DNA of 36,684 nt, from assembly GCA_035497315.1 (NCBI GenBank), contig DATJDU010000015.1, positions 1 through 36,684 on the forward strand. Direction: 5' to 3'. Source of the stretch: Andeanibacterium sp035497315. GTDB taxonomy: Bacteria > Pseudomonadota > Alphaproteobacteria > Sphingomonadales > Sphingomonadaceae. Positions within the stretch are counted from its first letter, which is position 1, and each line of letters starts with the position of its first letter. The translations under genes were made by a program, and so were the position numbers. The notes beneath the pieces are model-generated. The model saw only the letters and a list, made by a program, of their open reading frames with translations. It was not told where the DNA came from and did not search any database. Below, in pieces: positions 1 to 8,097 of this stretch.

Positions 1-1026
1 GGCGCCGGGTAGTCTGGTCAGCGCCACCAGATTGCCCGCCTGCTGCGGGGCATAGCGCGGCAGGTTCATGTCGAAGAAGCGGCCGATGGCCACTTTCACC
101 CCGGCAGCATGCATCCGTCCGACATTGGACTGGGTTGCCGCCAGCTGTTCGAACTGGGCGGGCAGGTCGTTCAGCGCATTGGCGATCACCGGGACCTTCT
201 CCGCGGCGATCTCATTCGCCACAATCCAGCCTTCGCTGGCCCCGGCGAGTATCAGATCGAGTTTTGGGAAATCCTGCCGCAGCTTCAGCACCGCCAGAAT
301 ATCGGCTGCGCGCTCCACATGGACGTAAAGCGGCTGGAGGCCTTCCACCACGGGGATAAGCGCCGCCGCATCGGGCCGATTGAGCAGCGCATCGTCATTC
401 CGGCCATTGCGCCCGGCCAGATCCTGCGCTTCTGCAAGGGCATTGCGGAACGTGACATAGGCCGCCGTCCGGCTGCCCCCAGCGAGAGCCCCGCCGCCTT
501 CGCCCAGCTCGACATATTGGAAGGCGCGCGGTTTCACGACCGGTTCGTTATCGGAGCCAAGATCGATCACCGCGCCCTGCCCGGCAAAGATCGCATTGCC
601 GGAACGGGGGAAGACGCTGGCCCGCGTCACTCCGCCCGCGCGGCTGACCTTGATGTTCTGCGCCAGTGGATTGACCACCGGGGCAATATCCAGCGCGGCG
701 CTGAATATGGATTTGTCCGCGCTGATGTCACGGCTCTGTTCCACTGCATCCACATCGTACAGGCCCAGATCGGTAAGGGCCGAGAACAGGCCGGGCGTCA
801 CCCATTTGCCGGTGCCGTCGATCTGCTCGACGCCCTGGGGCACTGCTACGCCCTTGCCCGCGGCGGCCACTCTGCCGCTGCGCACCACTACTGTGGCATC
901 GGCAATTGGCTCACTTCCATCGCCCAAGGCGACCGTGGCGTGAGTGATGGCGAAATCCTGCGCGGCGGCTGGCGCTGCAAGGGCAAGCGCGGCAGCGGCG
1001 GCAAGGAGGGAGGAGAGGCGCGTCAT
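1..1026 (-). CDS. Exported amidohydrolase-family protein lacking the HxH motif (3' end outside window)
   Basis: Reading the minus strand from ATG at 1026 gives an open frame of about 342 codons that runs off the left edge, so the C-terminus is missing. The N-terminus is a Sec signal peptide (MTRL, an Ala/Leu-rich core, AAAQD cleavage region). After it comes the small beta-domain typical of imidazolonepropionase-like amidohydrolases (ITHATVALGDGS, then GTGKWVTPGLF). In active relatives VTPG is followed within a few residues by HxH, which binds the metal. Here the same place reads SALTDLG, so the first two metal ligands are absent. The start codon overlaps the stop of the upstream amidohydrolase (ATGA at 1023-1026), so the two are translationally coupled. 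It may be a periplasmic non-catalytic partner of that enzyme. Family assignment is firm; activity is doubtful. Confidence 0.85.
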   Translation of the reverse strand, partial: MTRLSSLLAAAAALALAAPAAAQDFAITHATVALGDGSEPIADATVVVRSGRVAAAGKGVAVPQGVEQIDGTGKWVTPGLFSALTDLGLYDVDAVEQSRDISADKSIFSAALDIAPVVNPLAQNIKVSRAGGVTRASVFPRSGNAIFAGQGAVIDLGSDNEPVVKPRAFQYVELGEGGGALAGGSRTAAYVTFRNALAEAQDLAGRNGRNDDALLNRPDAAALIPVVEGLQPLYVHVERAADILAVLKLRQDFPKLDLILAGASEGWIVANEIAAEKVPVIANALNDLPAQFEQLAATQSNVGRMHAAGVKVAIGRFFDMNLPRYAPQQAGNLVALTRLPGA

Positions 1027-2426
1027 TTCACGTCTCCTTCACCGGGCTGGCCCAGTTCGAAATCGCTCACCGGGCGGCGCTGCGGATCGAGCGCGTCGAA
1101 CATCAGCGCGCCATCGATCCAGACCTTTTCGGGCCGGGAATAGACCGACAGCGGGTTGCCGTTCCACAGCACCACATCGGCCATCTTGCCCGCTTCAAGG
1201 CTACCGGTCTGCTTGTCGATACCCATGGCCTTGGCCGGGTTGAGCGTGAACCAGCCGACAACCTGTGCGTCTGGAATATCGATGCCGATCCGCCTGCCCG
1301 CAGCCTGTGCCTTGGCCGCTTCCTGATTGAGGCGCTGGATGCCGTTCTCGTCATCCGAATGGATGATCACGCAAGCCCCGGCCTGCTGGATCAGTGCGGC
1401 GTTTTCGGGGATCGCGTCATAGGCTTCCATCTTGAAGCCGTACCAATCGGCCCACACGGCGGAGCAGACATTGGCCTGACGCAGCAGATCGGCGATTTTG
1501 TAGCTTTCCACCGCATGGTGGAAGGCGGTGACCTTGTAGCCCATTTCCTTTGCCATATCGAGGACGAGGGCCATCTCATCCGCGCGATAGCAGTGGTTCT
1601 GGACGAGAATGTCGCCATCCAGCACGCCGGCCAGCGTTTCCATCGCGAGATTGCGTTCCTTGCGGTCACCCTCGGCATATTTCTTTGCTTCGAGCCAGGT
1701 CTTCCGGTTGACCGCGAAATTGCCCATCCGCGTCATCGGCGAACGGCCCTGGCTGCCATAGACGCGCTTGGGGTTTTCGCCGCAGGCCATCTTGAGGCTG
1801 TAAGGCGCGCCAGGGAACTTCATGCCCTGTACCGTGCGGCTGGGCACATTCTTGAGCGTAACGGAGCGGCCGCCCATCAGATTGCCCGATCCGGGCAGGA
1901 TCTGCAGCGCGGTGACGCCGCCATTGGCCAAGGCGCGAGTGAAGCCCGGGTCCTGCGGCCAGACGCTGTGTTCCGCCCAGACCTGCGGGGTGGTGGGATC
2001 GGTCATCTCGTTGCCGTCCTCATGGGCGGCAACCGAAGGCGTGGGATAATCGCCAAGATGGGAGTGAATGTCGATCACGCCGGGGGTGACGAATTTGCCC
2101 GTCCCGTCGATCCGGGAATAGCCTTCGGGAATGGCAAGCGAGGCATTGCCTGTCGCAACCACCTTGCCTTCCGAGAAGAGCACTGTGCCCTTGTCGATCC
2201 TGCCGCCTTTACCGTCAAACACCGTGGCGCCCACCAGCGCGGTCGGCGCGCCGGGATAGGCGTGATAGGTGGAGGGATAGGGCTGATCCTTCGCTTCGGC
2301 TTTGCTGTTGGAGGCCGGAGCGGGGGCAGTGCTGGCGCTCTTGACCCCGCCCGTTTCCCCGCCGCAGCCCGCCAGGGCCAGAGCCCCGGCCAGAACCGTT
2401 CCGATTGCCCCCTTGCGCATTGTCAT
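1023..2426 (-). CDS. Lipoprotein amidohydrolase, imidazolonepropionase-like
   Basis: A 467-aa metal-dependent hydrolase of the amidohydrolase superfamily. Residues 1-21 form a lipoprotein signal ending in the lipobox LAGC (Cys21), followed by a Ser/Ala/Pro-rich linker to about residue 60, so the enzyme should be anchored in the envelope facing the periplasm. The metal motif HSH is at residues 121-123 after VTPGVID. Further candidate ligands are His in QNHCYR and FHHAVES, and IIHSDDENG near the C-terminus. The start ATG at 2426 has GGAG about nine bases upstream; a second ATG two codons in is possible. It lies 14 bp downstream of the POT transporter gene and overlaps the next amidohydrolase by 4 bp. 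The likely job is to cleave a peptide-like or amide substrate outside the cytoplasm, with uptake by the transporter. The substrate is not identifiable. Confidence 0.9.
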   Translation of the reverse strand: MTMRKGAIGTVLAGALALAGCGGETGGVKSASTAPAPASNSKAEAKDQPYPSTYHAYPGAPTALVGATVFDGKGGRIDKGTVLFSEGKVVATGNASLAIPEGYSRIDGTGKFVTPGVIDIHSHLGDYPTPSVAAHEDGNEMTDPTTPQVWAEHSVWPQDPGFTRALANGGVTALQILPGSGNLMGGRSVTLKNVPSRTVQGMKFPGAPYSLKMACGENPKRVYGSQGRSPMTRMGNFAVNRKTWLEAKKYAEGDRKERNLAMETLAGVLDGDILVQNHCYRADEMALVLDMAKEMGYKVTAFHHAVESYKIADLLRQANVCSAVWADWYGFKMEAYDAIPENAALIQQAGACVIIHSDDENGIQRLNQEAAKAQAAGRRIGIDIPDAQVVGWFTLNPAKAMGIDKQTGSLEAGKMADVVLWNGNPLSVYSRPEKVWIDGALMFDALDPQRRPVSDFELGQPGEGDVK

Positions 2427-2440
2427 GCCGCCGCTCCGTC

Positions 2441-4048
2441 TCAGTTGGGCAGTTTGGTGGCGGGGTGAATGCCCGCCGCTTCCGCTTCGCCTGCCTCGGC
2501 CGTGCCCAGCAGATCGTCGCCCACATTGTCGTCCTTCAGTGTGTCGAGATGCATCAGCTTCTTCACCAGCGGGCTGACGACCAGCACGCCGATGCCGATC
2601 GCAATCGCGATCCAGCCCACGGTGGTCCAGACGTTGAGGAACAGATCCTTCGCCGCCTCACCGCTTTCCGCATTCTCGGCACCCGTCATCGCGGACAATT
2701 GCCCGGCGACGAAATTGCCGCCTGCGGTAGCGAAGAACCACGCGCCCATTATCAGGCCCGCCATGTGCCACGGGGCAAGACGGTTCATGGCCGAGAGGCC
2801 GACCGGGGAGAGACACAGTTCGCCGGTCGTATGCAGCAGGTAGAGGAGGACGATCAGCCACATCGAGGTGGCCGTGTTAACGCCTGCGGCCTGAGTACCC
2901 CACACCAGCAGGAGAAAACCGAGGCCGACCTGCACGATGGCGAGCCCGAATTTGGCGGGCGTGGAGGGTTCGAGCCCCCGGCGGCCAAGCGCGGTCCACA
3001 ACCATGCGAAGAGCGGGCCCAGCAGGATAATGAAGGCCGCGTTGACCGACTGGAACCAGGTGGTGGGGATTTCCCAGCCCAGGAACATGCGGTCCACATG
3101 GCGATCGGTGAAGAGATTGACCGAGGCGCCTGCCTGCTCGAACAGGCCCCAGAATACCGGTTGCAGCAGCAGCAGGAAGATGATCACCAGAATCCGGTCC
3201 CGCTCATGCTTGCCCAGCTTGGTCACTGCGATCCAGGCGATATAGGCCAGCAGCAAAGCGCCCGACAGCAGCAGCATCCAGCCGACCAGTTCCTGTGCCT
3301 GAACGAGCACCCACAGCACGCCGATCGAGCCCAGGCTGATGGCGTAGAGCAGCCATTCGAGCCGGATACCGGCGATGGGCTTTGCCAGCAATTCGGGCGA
3401 AGGTGGTTCGGCCCGGCCCAGCAGCAGCGGTTTGCCAATGATAAATACGATCAGGCCCAGCAGCATGCCGACGCCCGCGGCGCCGAAGCCGTAGCTCCAG
3501 CCATAGGTTTCGCCCAGATAGCCGGCGATCAGCACGCCGAAGAACGAGCCGAGATTAATCCCCATATAGAAGATCGTATAGGCACCGTCGCGGCGGACAT
3601 CGGTGAGCGGGTAGAGCTTGCCCACGATCACCGAGATATTGCCTTTGAGGAAGCCGGAACCGACGATGATGAAGCTGAGCGCCAGCCAGAAGATGTTGAT
3701 TGCCGGATCGCCTTGTCCGCCGCTGCCTTCAAACGCCATCAGGAAGTGGCCCAGGGTCAGCACCACCGCACCGAACAGCACTGCTTTTCGCTGGCCCAGA
3801 TAGCGGTCCGCCAGCCAGCCACCCAGAACGGGGGTGATATAGACCAGCGAGGTATAGGCCCCATATATCAGCGAAGCGCGCCCGTCGGAAAACAGCCAGT
3901 GCTTGGTAAGGTAGAAGATCAGGAGGGCGCGCATCCCGTAATAGGAAAACCGCTCCCACATCTCGGCGAAGAACAGGACGAAAAGCCCTTTTGGATGCCC
4001 CAGGAAAGTTCCGCGGGCATCCCCGCTTTCCGCATATTGGCTTGCCAT
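2441..4048 (-). CDS. POT/PTR2-family proton-coupled oligopeptide transporter
   Basis: A 535-aa inner-membrane protein of the proton-dependent oligopeptide transporter family (MFS superfamily), importing di- or tripeptides or related compounds with protons. The family signature ExxERFxYYG is present as EMWERFSYYG near residue 30, at the start of the first helix. It is followed by the GGWLADRYLG motif and a full set of hydrophobic segments, and the length is usual for the family. The start is set at ATG 4048 (MASQYAES); an in-frame TTG six bases upstream is less likely. It is the first gene of a minus-strand operon with two exported amidohydrolases, which supports a peptide-scavenging role. It diverges from the GntR-type regulator at 4257, a plausible controller. 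Confidence 0.93.
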   Translation of the reverse strand: MASQYAESGDARGTFLGHPKGLFVLFFAEMWERFSYYGMRALLIFYLTKHWLFSDGRASLIYGAYTSLVYITPVLGGWLADRYLGQRKAVLFGAVVLTLGHFLMAFEGSGGQGDPAINIFWLALSFIIVGSGFLKGNISVIVGKLYPLTDVRRDGAYTIFYMGINLGSFFGVLIAGYLGETYGWSYGFGAAGVGMLLGLIVFIIGKPLLLGRAEPPSPELLAKPIAGIRLEWLLYAISLGSIGVLWVLVQAQELVGWMLLLSGALLLAYIAWIAVTKLGKHERDRILVIIFLLLLQPVFWGLFEQAGASVNLFTDRHVDRMFLGWEIPTTWFQSVNAAFIILLGPLFAWLWTALGRRGLEPSTPAKFGLAIVQVGLGFLLLVWGTQAAGVNTATSMWLIVLLYLLHTTGELCLSPVGLSAMNRLAPWHMAGLIMGAWFFATAGGNFVAGQLSAMTGAENAESGEAAKDLFLNVWTTVGWIAIAIGIGVLVVSPLVKKLMHLDTLKDDNVGDDLLGTAEAGEAEAAGIHPATKLPN

Positions 4049-4256
4049 CGGCAATCGGTCCCCATTCGTCTGCGGGCGTGGTTCAGCCCTGCTAAACGGC
4101 GCACACTAGCCGAAATGGCGGGCTTGTGAAGCACGCTTGTTGCATTCGTAACCGTATTGAGGGCGGGCCAATACGCCGGCCCTTCGGCTTGACCTGCCGC
4201 GCTGTATTATGGCACTGATGCACCTTGGCGTTTCCGCGAGAGCCTTAGGACCGACG

Positions 4257-4604
4257 ATGTCGCATGCCCTCCGTCCTGTTTACCTGAAGCTGCGCGATCT
4301 GATTGCGGCGGCAATCATCGAAGGGCGTTACGCGGAAGGGGAGATGCTGCCTTCTGTGCGGGCCTTCGCCGCGGAACAGGGGGCCAACCCGCTCACTGTG
4401 GCAAAAGCCTATCAGCAATTCCAGACCGATGGGCTGGTGGAAGTCCAGCGCGGCGTTGGCATGTTCGTGGTTGCAGGCGCAGCAGAGAAATTGCGGCGGG
4501 CAGAGCGGGAGGCTTTTCTTGCGGTCGAATGGCCGGAGATTCGTGAGCGGATGCTACGCCTGGGTATTGCCCCGTCCGATCTCCTTGACGAGCCGATCTG
4601 CTGA
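4257..4604 (+). CDS. Small GntR-family (YtrA-type) transcriptional regulator
   Basis: A 115-aa DNA-binding protein. Residues 1-75 form a GntR winged helix: YLKLRDLIAAAIIEG, then LPSVRAFAAEQGANPLTVAKAYQQF, then a wing ending GVGMFV. Only about 35 residues follow, with no FCD, UTRA or aminotransferase domain, which fits the short YtrA subfamily. Start ATG 4257 is preferred over the in-frame ATG at 4209 because AGGA (4247-4250) sits about seven bases ahead and the shorter protein begins directly at the domain. YtrA regulators usually repress an adjacent transporter operon; here the divergent neighbour is the POT transporter, so that operon is the likely target (inference). Confidence 0.88.
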   Translation: MSHALRPVYLKLRDLIAAAIIEGRYAEGEMLPSVRAFAAEQGANPLTVAKAYQQFQTDGLVEVQRGVGMFVVAGAAEKLRRAEREAFLAVEWPEIRERMLRLGIAPSDLLDEPIC

Positions 4605-4741
4605 TCGAGGTCCTGCCTTCGGGATTGTACTTTTCCGGGGCCATACTCTCGGGGATTTGACCTAACTCATTGCAACGACGCGCAGGCTCTGGCAGTTTTG
4701 ATCATTGGCGCATGAGGCGCCCTGCCCCAGGGGGTGAAACG

Positions 4742-5020
4742 ATGATCAGATCCGAATTGCTGCAGGCGCTGGCCAAGGACAATCCCGAATTGCGGGCTGA
4801 CGAGATCGAACAGGTCGTCGATATCTTTTTCGACGAGATCGCGCAGCGGCTGGCCGAAGGCGGCCGGGTGGAATTACGCGGCTTCGGCGCCTTTTCGACG
4901 AGGCAGCGCGAAGCCCGCACCGGGCGCAATCCCCGCAGCGGGGATGCGGTAAGCGTCCCATCCAAGCGGGTGCCCTATTTCAAGCCGGGTAAGGAAATCC
5001 GAGAACGCCTGAATAAATAG
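4742..5020 (+). CDS. ihfB: Integration host factor subunit beta
   Basis: A 92-aa histone-like DNA-bending protein of the HU/IHF family. The sequence is typical of alphaproteobacterial IHF-beta: MIRSELLQAL start, the VELRGFGAFS core, the TGRNPRSG beta-arm region with the intercalating Pro, and the FKPGKEIRERLN end. It should pair with IHF-alpha (not in this window) to bend DNA at promoters and recombination sites. ATG 4742 is chosen because GGGGGTGA lies just upstream and the protein then has normal family length; an in-frame start at 4670 would add 24 unrelated residues. It follows the GntR gene by 137 bp on the same strand and probably has its own promoter. Confidence 0.93.
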   Translation: MIRSELLQALAKDNPELRADEIEQVVDIFFDEIAQRLAEGGRVELRGFGAFSTRQREARTGRNPRSGDAVSVPSKRVPYFKPGKEIRERLNK

Positions 5021-5140
5021 GGCGATAGTCTCCAGCATTTGATTGTCCGCCCCTTCCATTTGCGGGAGGGGCCGTGGGTTATCGTCTGGATGACATATCT
5101 TCGCAGCCGCGAGGGCCCTTGCGACGGATTCGGAATGGGC

Positions 5141-5184
5141 AAAAGAAAAGGGCGCGGAACCTTGCGGAACCGCGCCCTTCTTTG
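5141..5184 (-). terminator. Rho-independent terminator of the TonB receptor gene
   Basis: A 10-bp perfect stem, AAGGGCGCGG (5148-5157) with CCGCGCCCTT (5170-5179), encloses a 12-base loop. Read on the minus strand, the stem runs into a T-rich tail (TTTTCTTTT) starting about 27 bases after the receptor stop codon. On the plus strand it is followed by CTTT, so weak bidirectional action (also ending ihfB transcription) is possible. Confidence 0.8.
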
Positions 5185-5210
5185 TGTGCTCCCGCCGGGC
5201 GGGAAGGAGA

Positions 5211-7697
5211 TCAGAAGTTGCGTTTCACGGTGACCGCCCAAGTACGCGGGAGGCCGGGTTGCGCGGTGATCGCACCGAGCGAGGTCGTGATGTCGCTCTT
5301 CGAGAGGAAGTAGTACTTGTTGAAGATGTTCTGCACTTCCAATGAAACCTTCCAATTCTCGTCGGCCGTGGCGTAGCTGAGACGGCCATTGCCGAGGAAG
5401 GTGCCGTCGACCTTGCCCGCGACGGTGTTAAACGCCTCGGAGTAGATGTCGGACTGATAGCTTCCGTCGAAACGGGCGCTGATAGTGGCTCCAGACTTCA
5501 GTTCGTGATCGTATTGGATGCCGAAACTGTAGGTCCATTCCGGGGTGAACGGGGTCGTCGCGGTCAGCGGAACGCCCGAAGTGCCGGTATCCTTATATTT
5601 GAAGTTGATATAGCTCAGCGAGCCGTCGAGCGAGAGCCCGTCGACCGGATAGGCCGACACTTCAAGCTCGAAGCCTTTCACATCCGCCTTGCCAACATTG
5701 TTCGGCTGGAGGCAGGGCGAGATCGGACAGGCCGTCAGCGTCAGGATAATGTCGTTGTACTTATTGAAGAAGCCTGCGCCGTTCACGCGGAGGCGACGAT
5801 CCAGGAAATCGCCCTTGAAGCCGATTTCATAGGTTGTGATCGTTTCCGGGTTGAACGATTTGAGCTGGTTGTTCGGCGAGGACGAGCCAAAGAACGGCCG
5901 CGGGTTCACGCCGCCTCCCTTATACCCGGTCGAGATCGAGGCATAGGCCAGGAACTGATCGGAGAAGCGATAGTCGGTGACCAGTCGCCAGTCCCAACGC
6001 TGACCCTTGAAGCTGTCCTGTTCTCCATAGAGGCCAAGCAGGAGGCAGTTGGGATCGTTGCCGATACCGGTCGGGCCGGCTGTCGGTGCGCCAAGGAAGA
6101 AAGCGCAAGGAAGCGGGCCGGGGACAGTGCCGTCCGGATTGCTCCGATAGTAAGTGTAGATCTTTTCGTCCCACGAATGGCGGATGCCGCCCGAGATGCT
6201 CCAGGCATCGCTCGGGTGGAGAGTGCCGTTGAAGAACACAGCCTTCGAAGTTGACGGAGTGGTGTCCGGCCCGTGGACGAAATCGATACCGGCGTAGTTC
6301 AGGTCGACCCGGGCGGTGTAGCTGCCGTCCTGGTCGAAATAGAACCCGCCGAGCGTATATTCGAACAGGTCGCCGCCCAGCTTGCCGTTCAGGCGCAGTT
6401 CCTGGCTCCACGCGCGGTGCCGCATTTCATTGTCGAGCTGCGCGACCGGAACGGGCGAACCGTCCTGATCTTCCGCCCACTTCGACGTATATTCACGCCA
6501 GCTGCTGATCCAGACGATTTGCAGATTGTCGCTGGCATCGACCGTCACATTGCCATGAATGCCCCAGCCGGTGAACTGCCGGATCGGATTGGCCGCGTAG
6601 CTCTTGTAAGGAGCCTGCGTTGTGGGATCCATATTGTCGAGGAAGCTGCCGTAATTGACGAAGCGCGGATCGTAACCGAGCGAAGGCGACAATGTGTCGC
6701 AGCTCGATCCGGCCGGCAGGCCCGAATGCTGGTAAGGAACGAAGCGGCAATCGAAGTTGACCTTGTTGCCGTTGAGGTCCGTCAACCAGGCCCCTCCATC
6801 GGCATTCGCTGAATCGTTGCCCACCGCAGCGCTGTCGGCCCACAGCAGAACCTGCGGTCCGGGTGTGCCCTTGTCATTGGTATAGTCGCCCGAGAGGTTC
6901 ACCTCGACTGTGTCGATCGGCATCCAGCGGAGCGCGAGCTTGCCGGCGACGTAGTTCTGGTCGCCAAGTGTGCCCCATTCCGCATAGGCGCCGTGCGCGG
7001 CATTCGTATCCAGGTTGGAACCAGGATGGGTGAGGCCGTAGTTCAGCAAATGGACATAGCCGTCACGGCTCTTGGAAACACCGGCCACGCGCGCGAAAAG
7101 CTTGTCGGTCACGGCGAAGTCGGCAGTGGCACGCAGGTCCAGGCGATTATACGAACCATAGGTTGCCTGTACCGAGCCCTTGCCCGAACCATCGGGCTTG
7201 GCGCTGAACAGTTTGATGGCACCACCGATCGAGTTCTTGCCGGCCAACGTGCCTTGCGGGCCACGCAGCACTTCGATGCGGTCGAGGTCCATCAGGTCCA
7301 GCAGTGAGCTCGACAGGGTCGGGATGTAGACGTCGTCGATATAGACGCCGACCCCGGGATCGAGAGCATAGTTGAAATCGGTCTGGCCGACGCCGCGGAT
7401 AAACGCGATCAGGCCGGTACCGCCGCCTTGAGGCTGCGCCTTCAAGGTCACGTTCGGAGCATTGGCCGCGACCTGCGAGATGTCGGTCTGACCCCGCGCA
7501 TCGAGCATCTCCGCATTCACCGCAGTGATCGCAATCGGCGTGTCCTGCAGGTTGGCTTCGCGGAATTCGGCGGTGACGATGATTTCGTTGGTGCGGTTAC
7601 CGCTATTCTCGTTTTCTTCGTCTTGCGCGAAAGCTGGCGCTGTCATGCTGGTCATGATGGCCAGCGAAGACACGACGCCCATGGTTTTGAGCTTCAT
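5211..7697 (-). CDS. TonB-dependent outer-membrane receptor
   Basis: An 828-aa outer-membrane transporter for energy-dependent uptake of a large or scarce ligand. The signal peptide is at residues 1-24 (ending APAFA, then QDEEN). A TonB box-like NEIIVTAEFRE follows, then the plug domain with VGVYIDDVYIP and IEVLRGPQGTLAGKNSIGG. The rest is a beta-barrel ending in a C-terminal Phe (TVKRNF), as needed for barrel assembly. ATG 7697 has GGAGG at 7706-7710. It is transcribed away from an MFS/flavin-hydroxylase operon. In sphingomonads such receptors commonly sit beside catabolic clusters for aromatic or terpenoid compounds, so import of the cluster's substrate is likely, though iron-chelate uptake cannot be excluded. 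Confidence 0.95.
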   Translation of the reverse strand: MKLKTMGVVSSLAIMTSMTAPAFAQDEENENSGNRTNEIIVTAEFREANLQDTPIAITAVNAEMLDARGQTDISQVAANAPNVTLKAQPQGGGTGLIAFIRGVGQTDFNYALDPGVGVYIDDVYIPTLSSSLLDLMDLDRIEVLRGPQGTLAGKNSIGGAIKLFSAKPDGSGKGSVQATYGSYNRLDLRATADFAVTDKLFARVAGVSKSRDGYVHLLNYGLTHPGSNLDTNAAHGAYAEWGTLGDQNYVAGKLALRWMPIDTVEVNLSGDYTNDKGTPGPQVLLWADSAAVGNDSANADGGAWLTDLNGNKVNFDCRFVPYQHSGLPAGSSCDTLSPSLGYDPRFVNYGSFLDNMDPTTQAPYKSYAANPIRQFTGWGIHGNVTVDASDNLQIVWISSWREYTSKWAEDQDGSPVPVAQLDNEMRHRAWSQELRLNGKLGGDLFEYTLGGFYFDQDGSYTARVDLNYAGIDFVHGPDTTPSTSKAVFFNGTLHPSDAWSISGGIRHSWDEKIYTYYRSNPDGTVPGPLPCAFFLGAPTAGPTGIGNDPNCLLLGLYGEQDSFKGQRWDWRLVTDYRFSDQFLAYASISTGYKGGGVNPRPFFGSSSPNNQLKSFNPETITTYEIGFKGDFLDRRLRVNGAGFFNKYNDIILTLTACPISPCLQPNNVGKADVKGFELEVSAYPVDGLSLDGSLSYINFKYKDTGTSGVPLTATTPFTPEWTYSFGIQYDHELKSGATISARFDGSYQSDIYSEAFNTVAGKVDGTFLGNGRLSYATADENWKVSLEVQNIFNKYYFLSKSDITTSLGAITAQPGLPRTWAVTVKRNF

Positions 7698-8097
7698 GTA
7701 AACATCCTCCCAAATCGGGACCGGTACGGCCCCGAATTCTCACCAAGTTATCAATCGCGGGTGCCGACTGTGTCGGTTGACCGCGAAAGACCCCATCGGG
7801 GAGGCTTCCTGAAGAGCGCATTCGAGGCGCCCAATTTCCTCCCCATAGGGATGAACTAACCCTGATCAGTGGCGCCGCAAAGAGCCCAGAGCGCAAAGGA
7901 CATGCGGAAAGCGAACTCGATGTCACTATGTGGCAACACTGTAAAATTCAGGAAATCTCACAGAATTTGACAATGTCCAAAATCCATCACTTCGCTCGGG
8001 AACAAGACGACTTGATACAAAGCAGCTAATTTCAGTCGAAGGACACAACTTACCGGGAGAGGGTAAATATGCGTAATTGCTTGTATAAGTGGTTCCC
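7698..8097. promoter_or_regulatory. 400-bp divergent control region between TonB receptor and MFS operon
   Basis: No gene is supported here. The receptor side holds a strong Shine-Dalgarno (GGAGG, 7706-7710, minus strand) and, just beyond it, an imperfect inverted repeat at 7717-7733 (GGGACCG, loop GTA, CGGCCCC; six of seven pairs). The half nearest the MFS gene (about 7920-8090) is distinctly AT-rich compared with the surroundings. It contains TTGACA at 7967-7972, overlapping a short palindrome GACAATGTC (7969-7977), and a TATAAG hexamer at 8084-8089. No convincing -35/-10 pair with 16-18 bp spacing was found, so the promoters are not pinpointed. Confidence 0.5.

Noticed and set aside
109..1143. 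344-codon plus-strand open frame
   Set aside because: It is antisense to the exported amidohydrolase, which has a signal peptide and family motifs; the plus-strand product has no recognisable domain.
2405..4129. 574-codon plus-strand open frame
   Set aside because: It is antisense to the POT transporter; its Gln/His/Asp-rich product is the usual artefact of reading high-GC genes backwards.
4189..4210. TTGACC and TATTAT as a promoter for the GntR gene
   Set aside because: The two hexamers are only 10 bp apart, far below the 16-18 bp needed.
5050..5080. GC-rich hairpin after ihfB as a terminator
   Set aside because: The stem is plausible but has no T-run on either strand; the hairpin at 5141-5184 is far better.
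7967..7996. TTGACA as a -35 element for the MFS operon
   Set aside because: No TATAAT-like hexamer lies 16-18 bp downstream.
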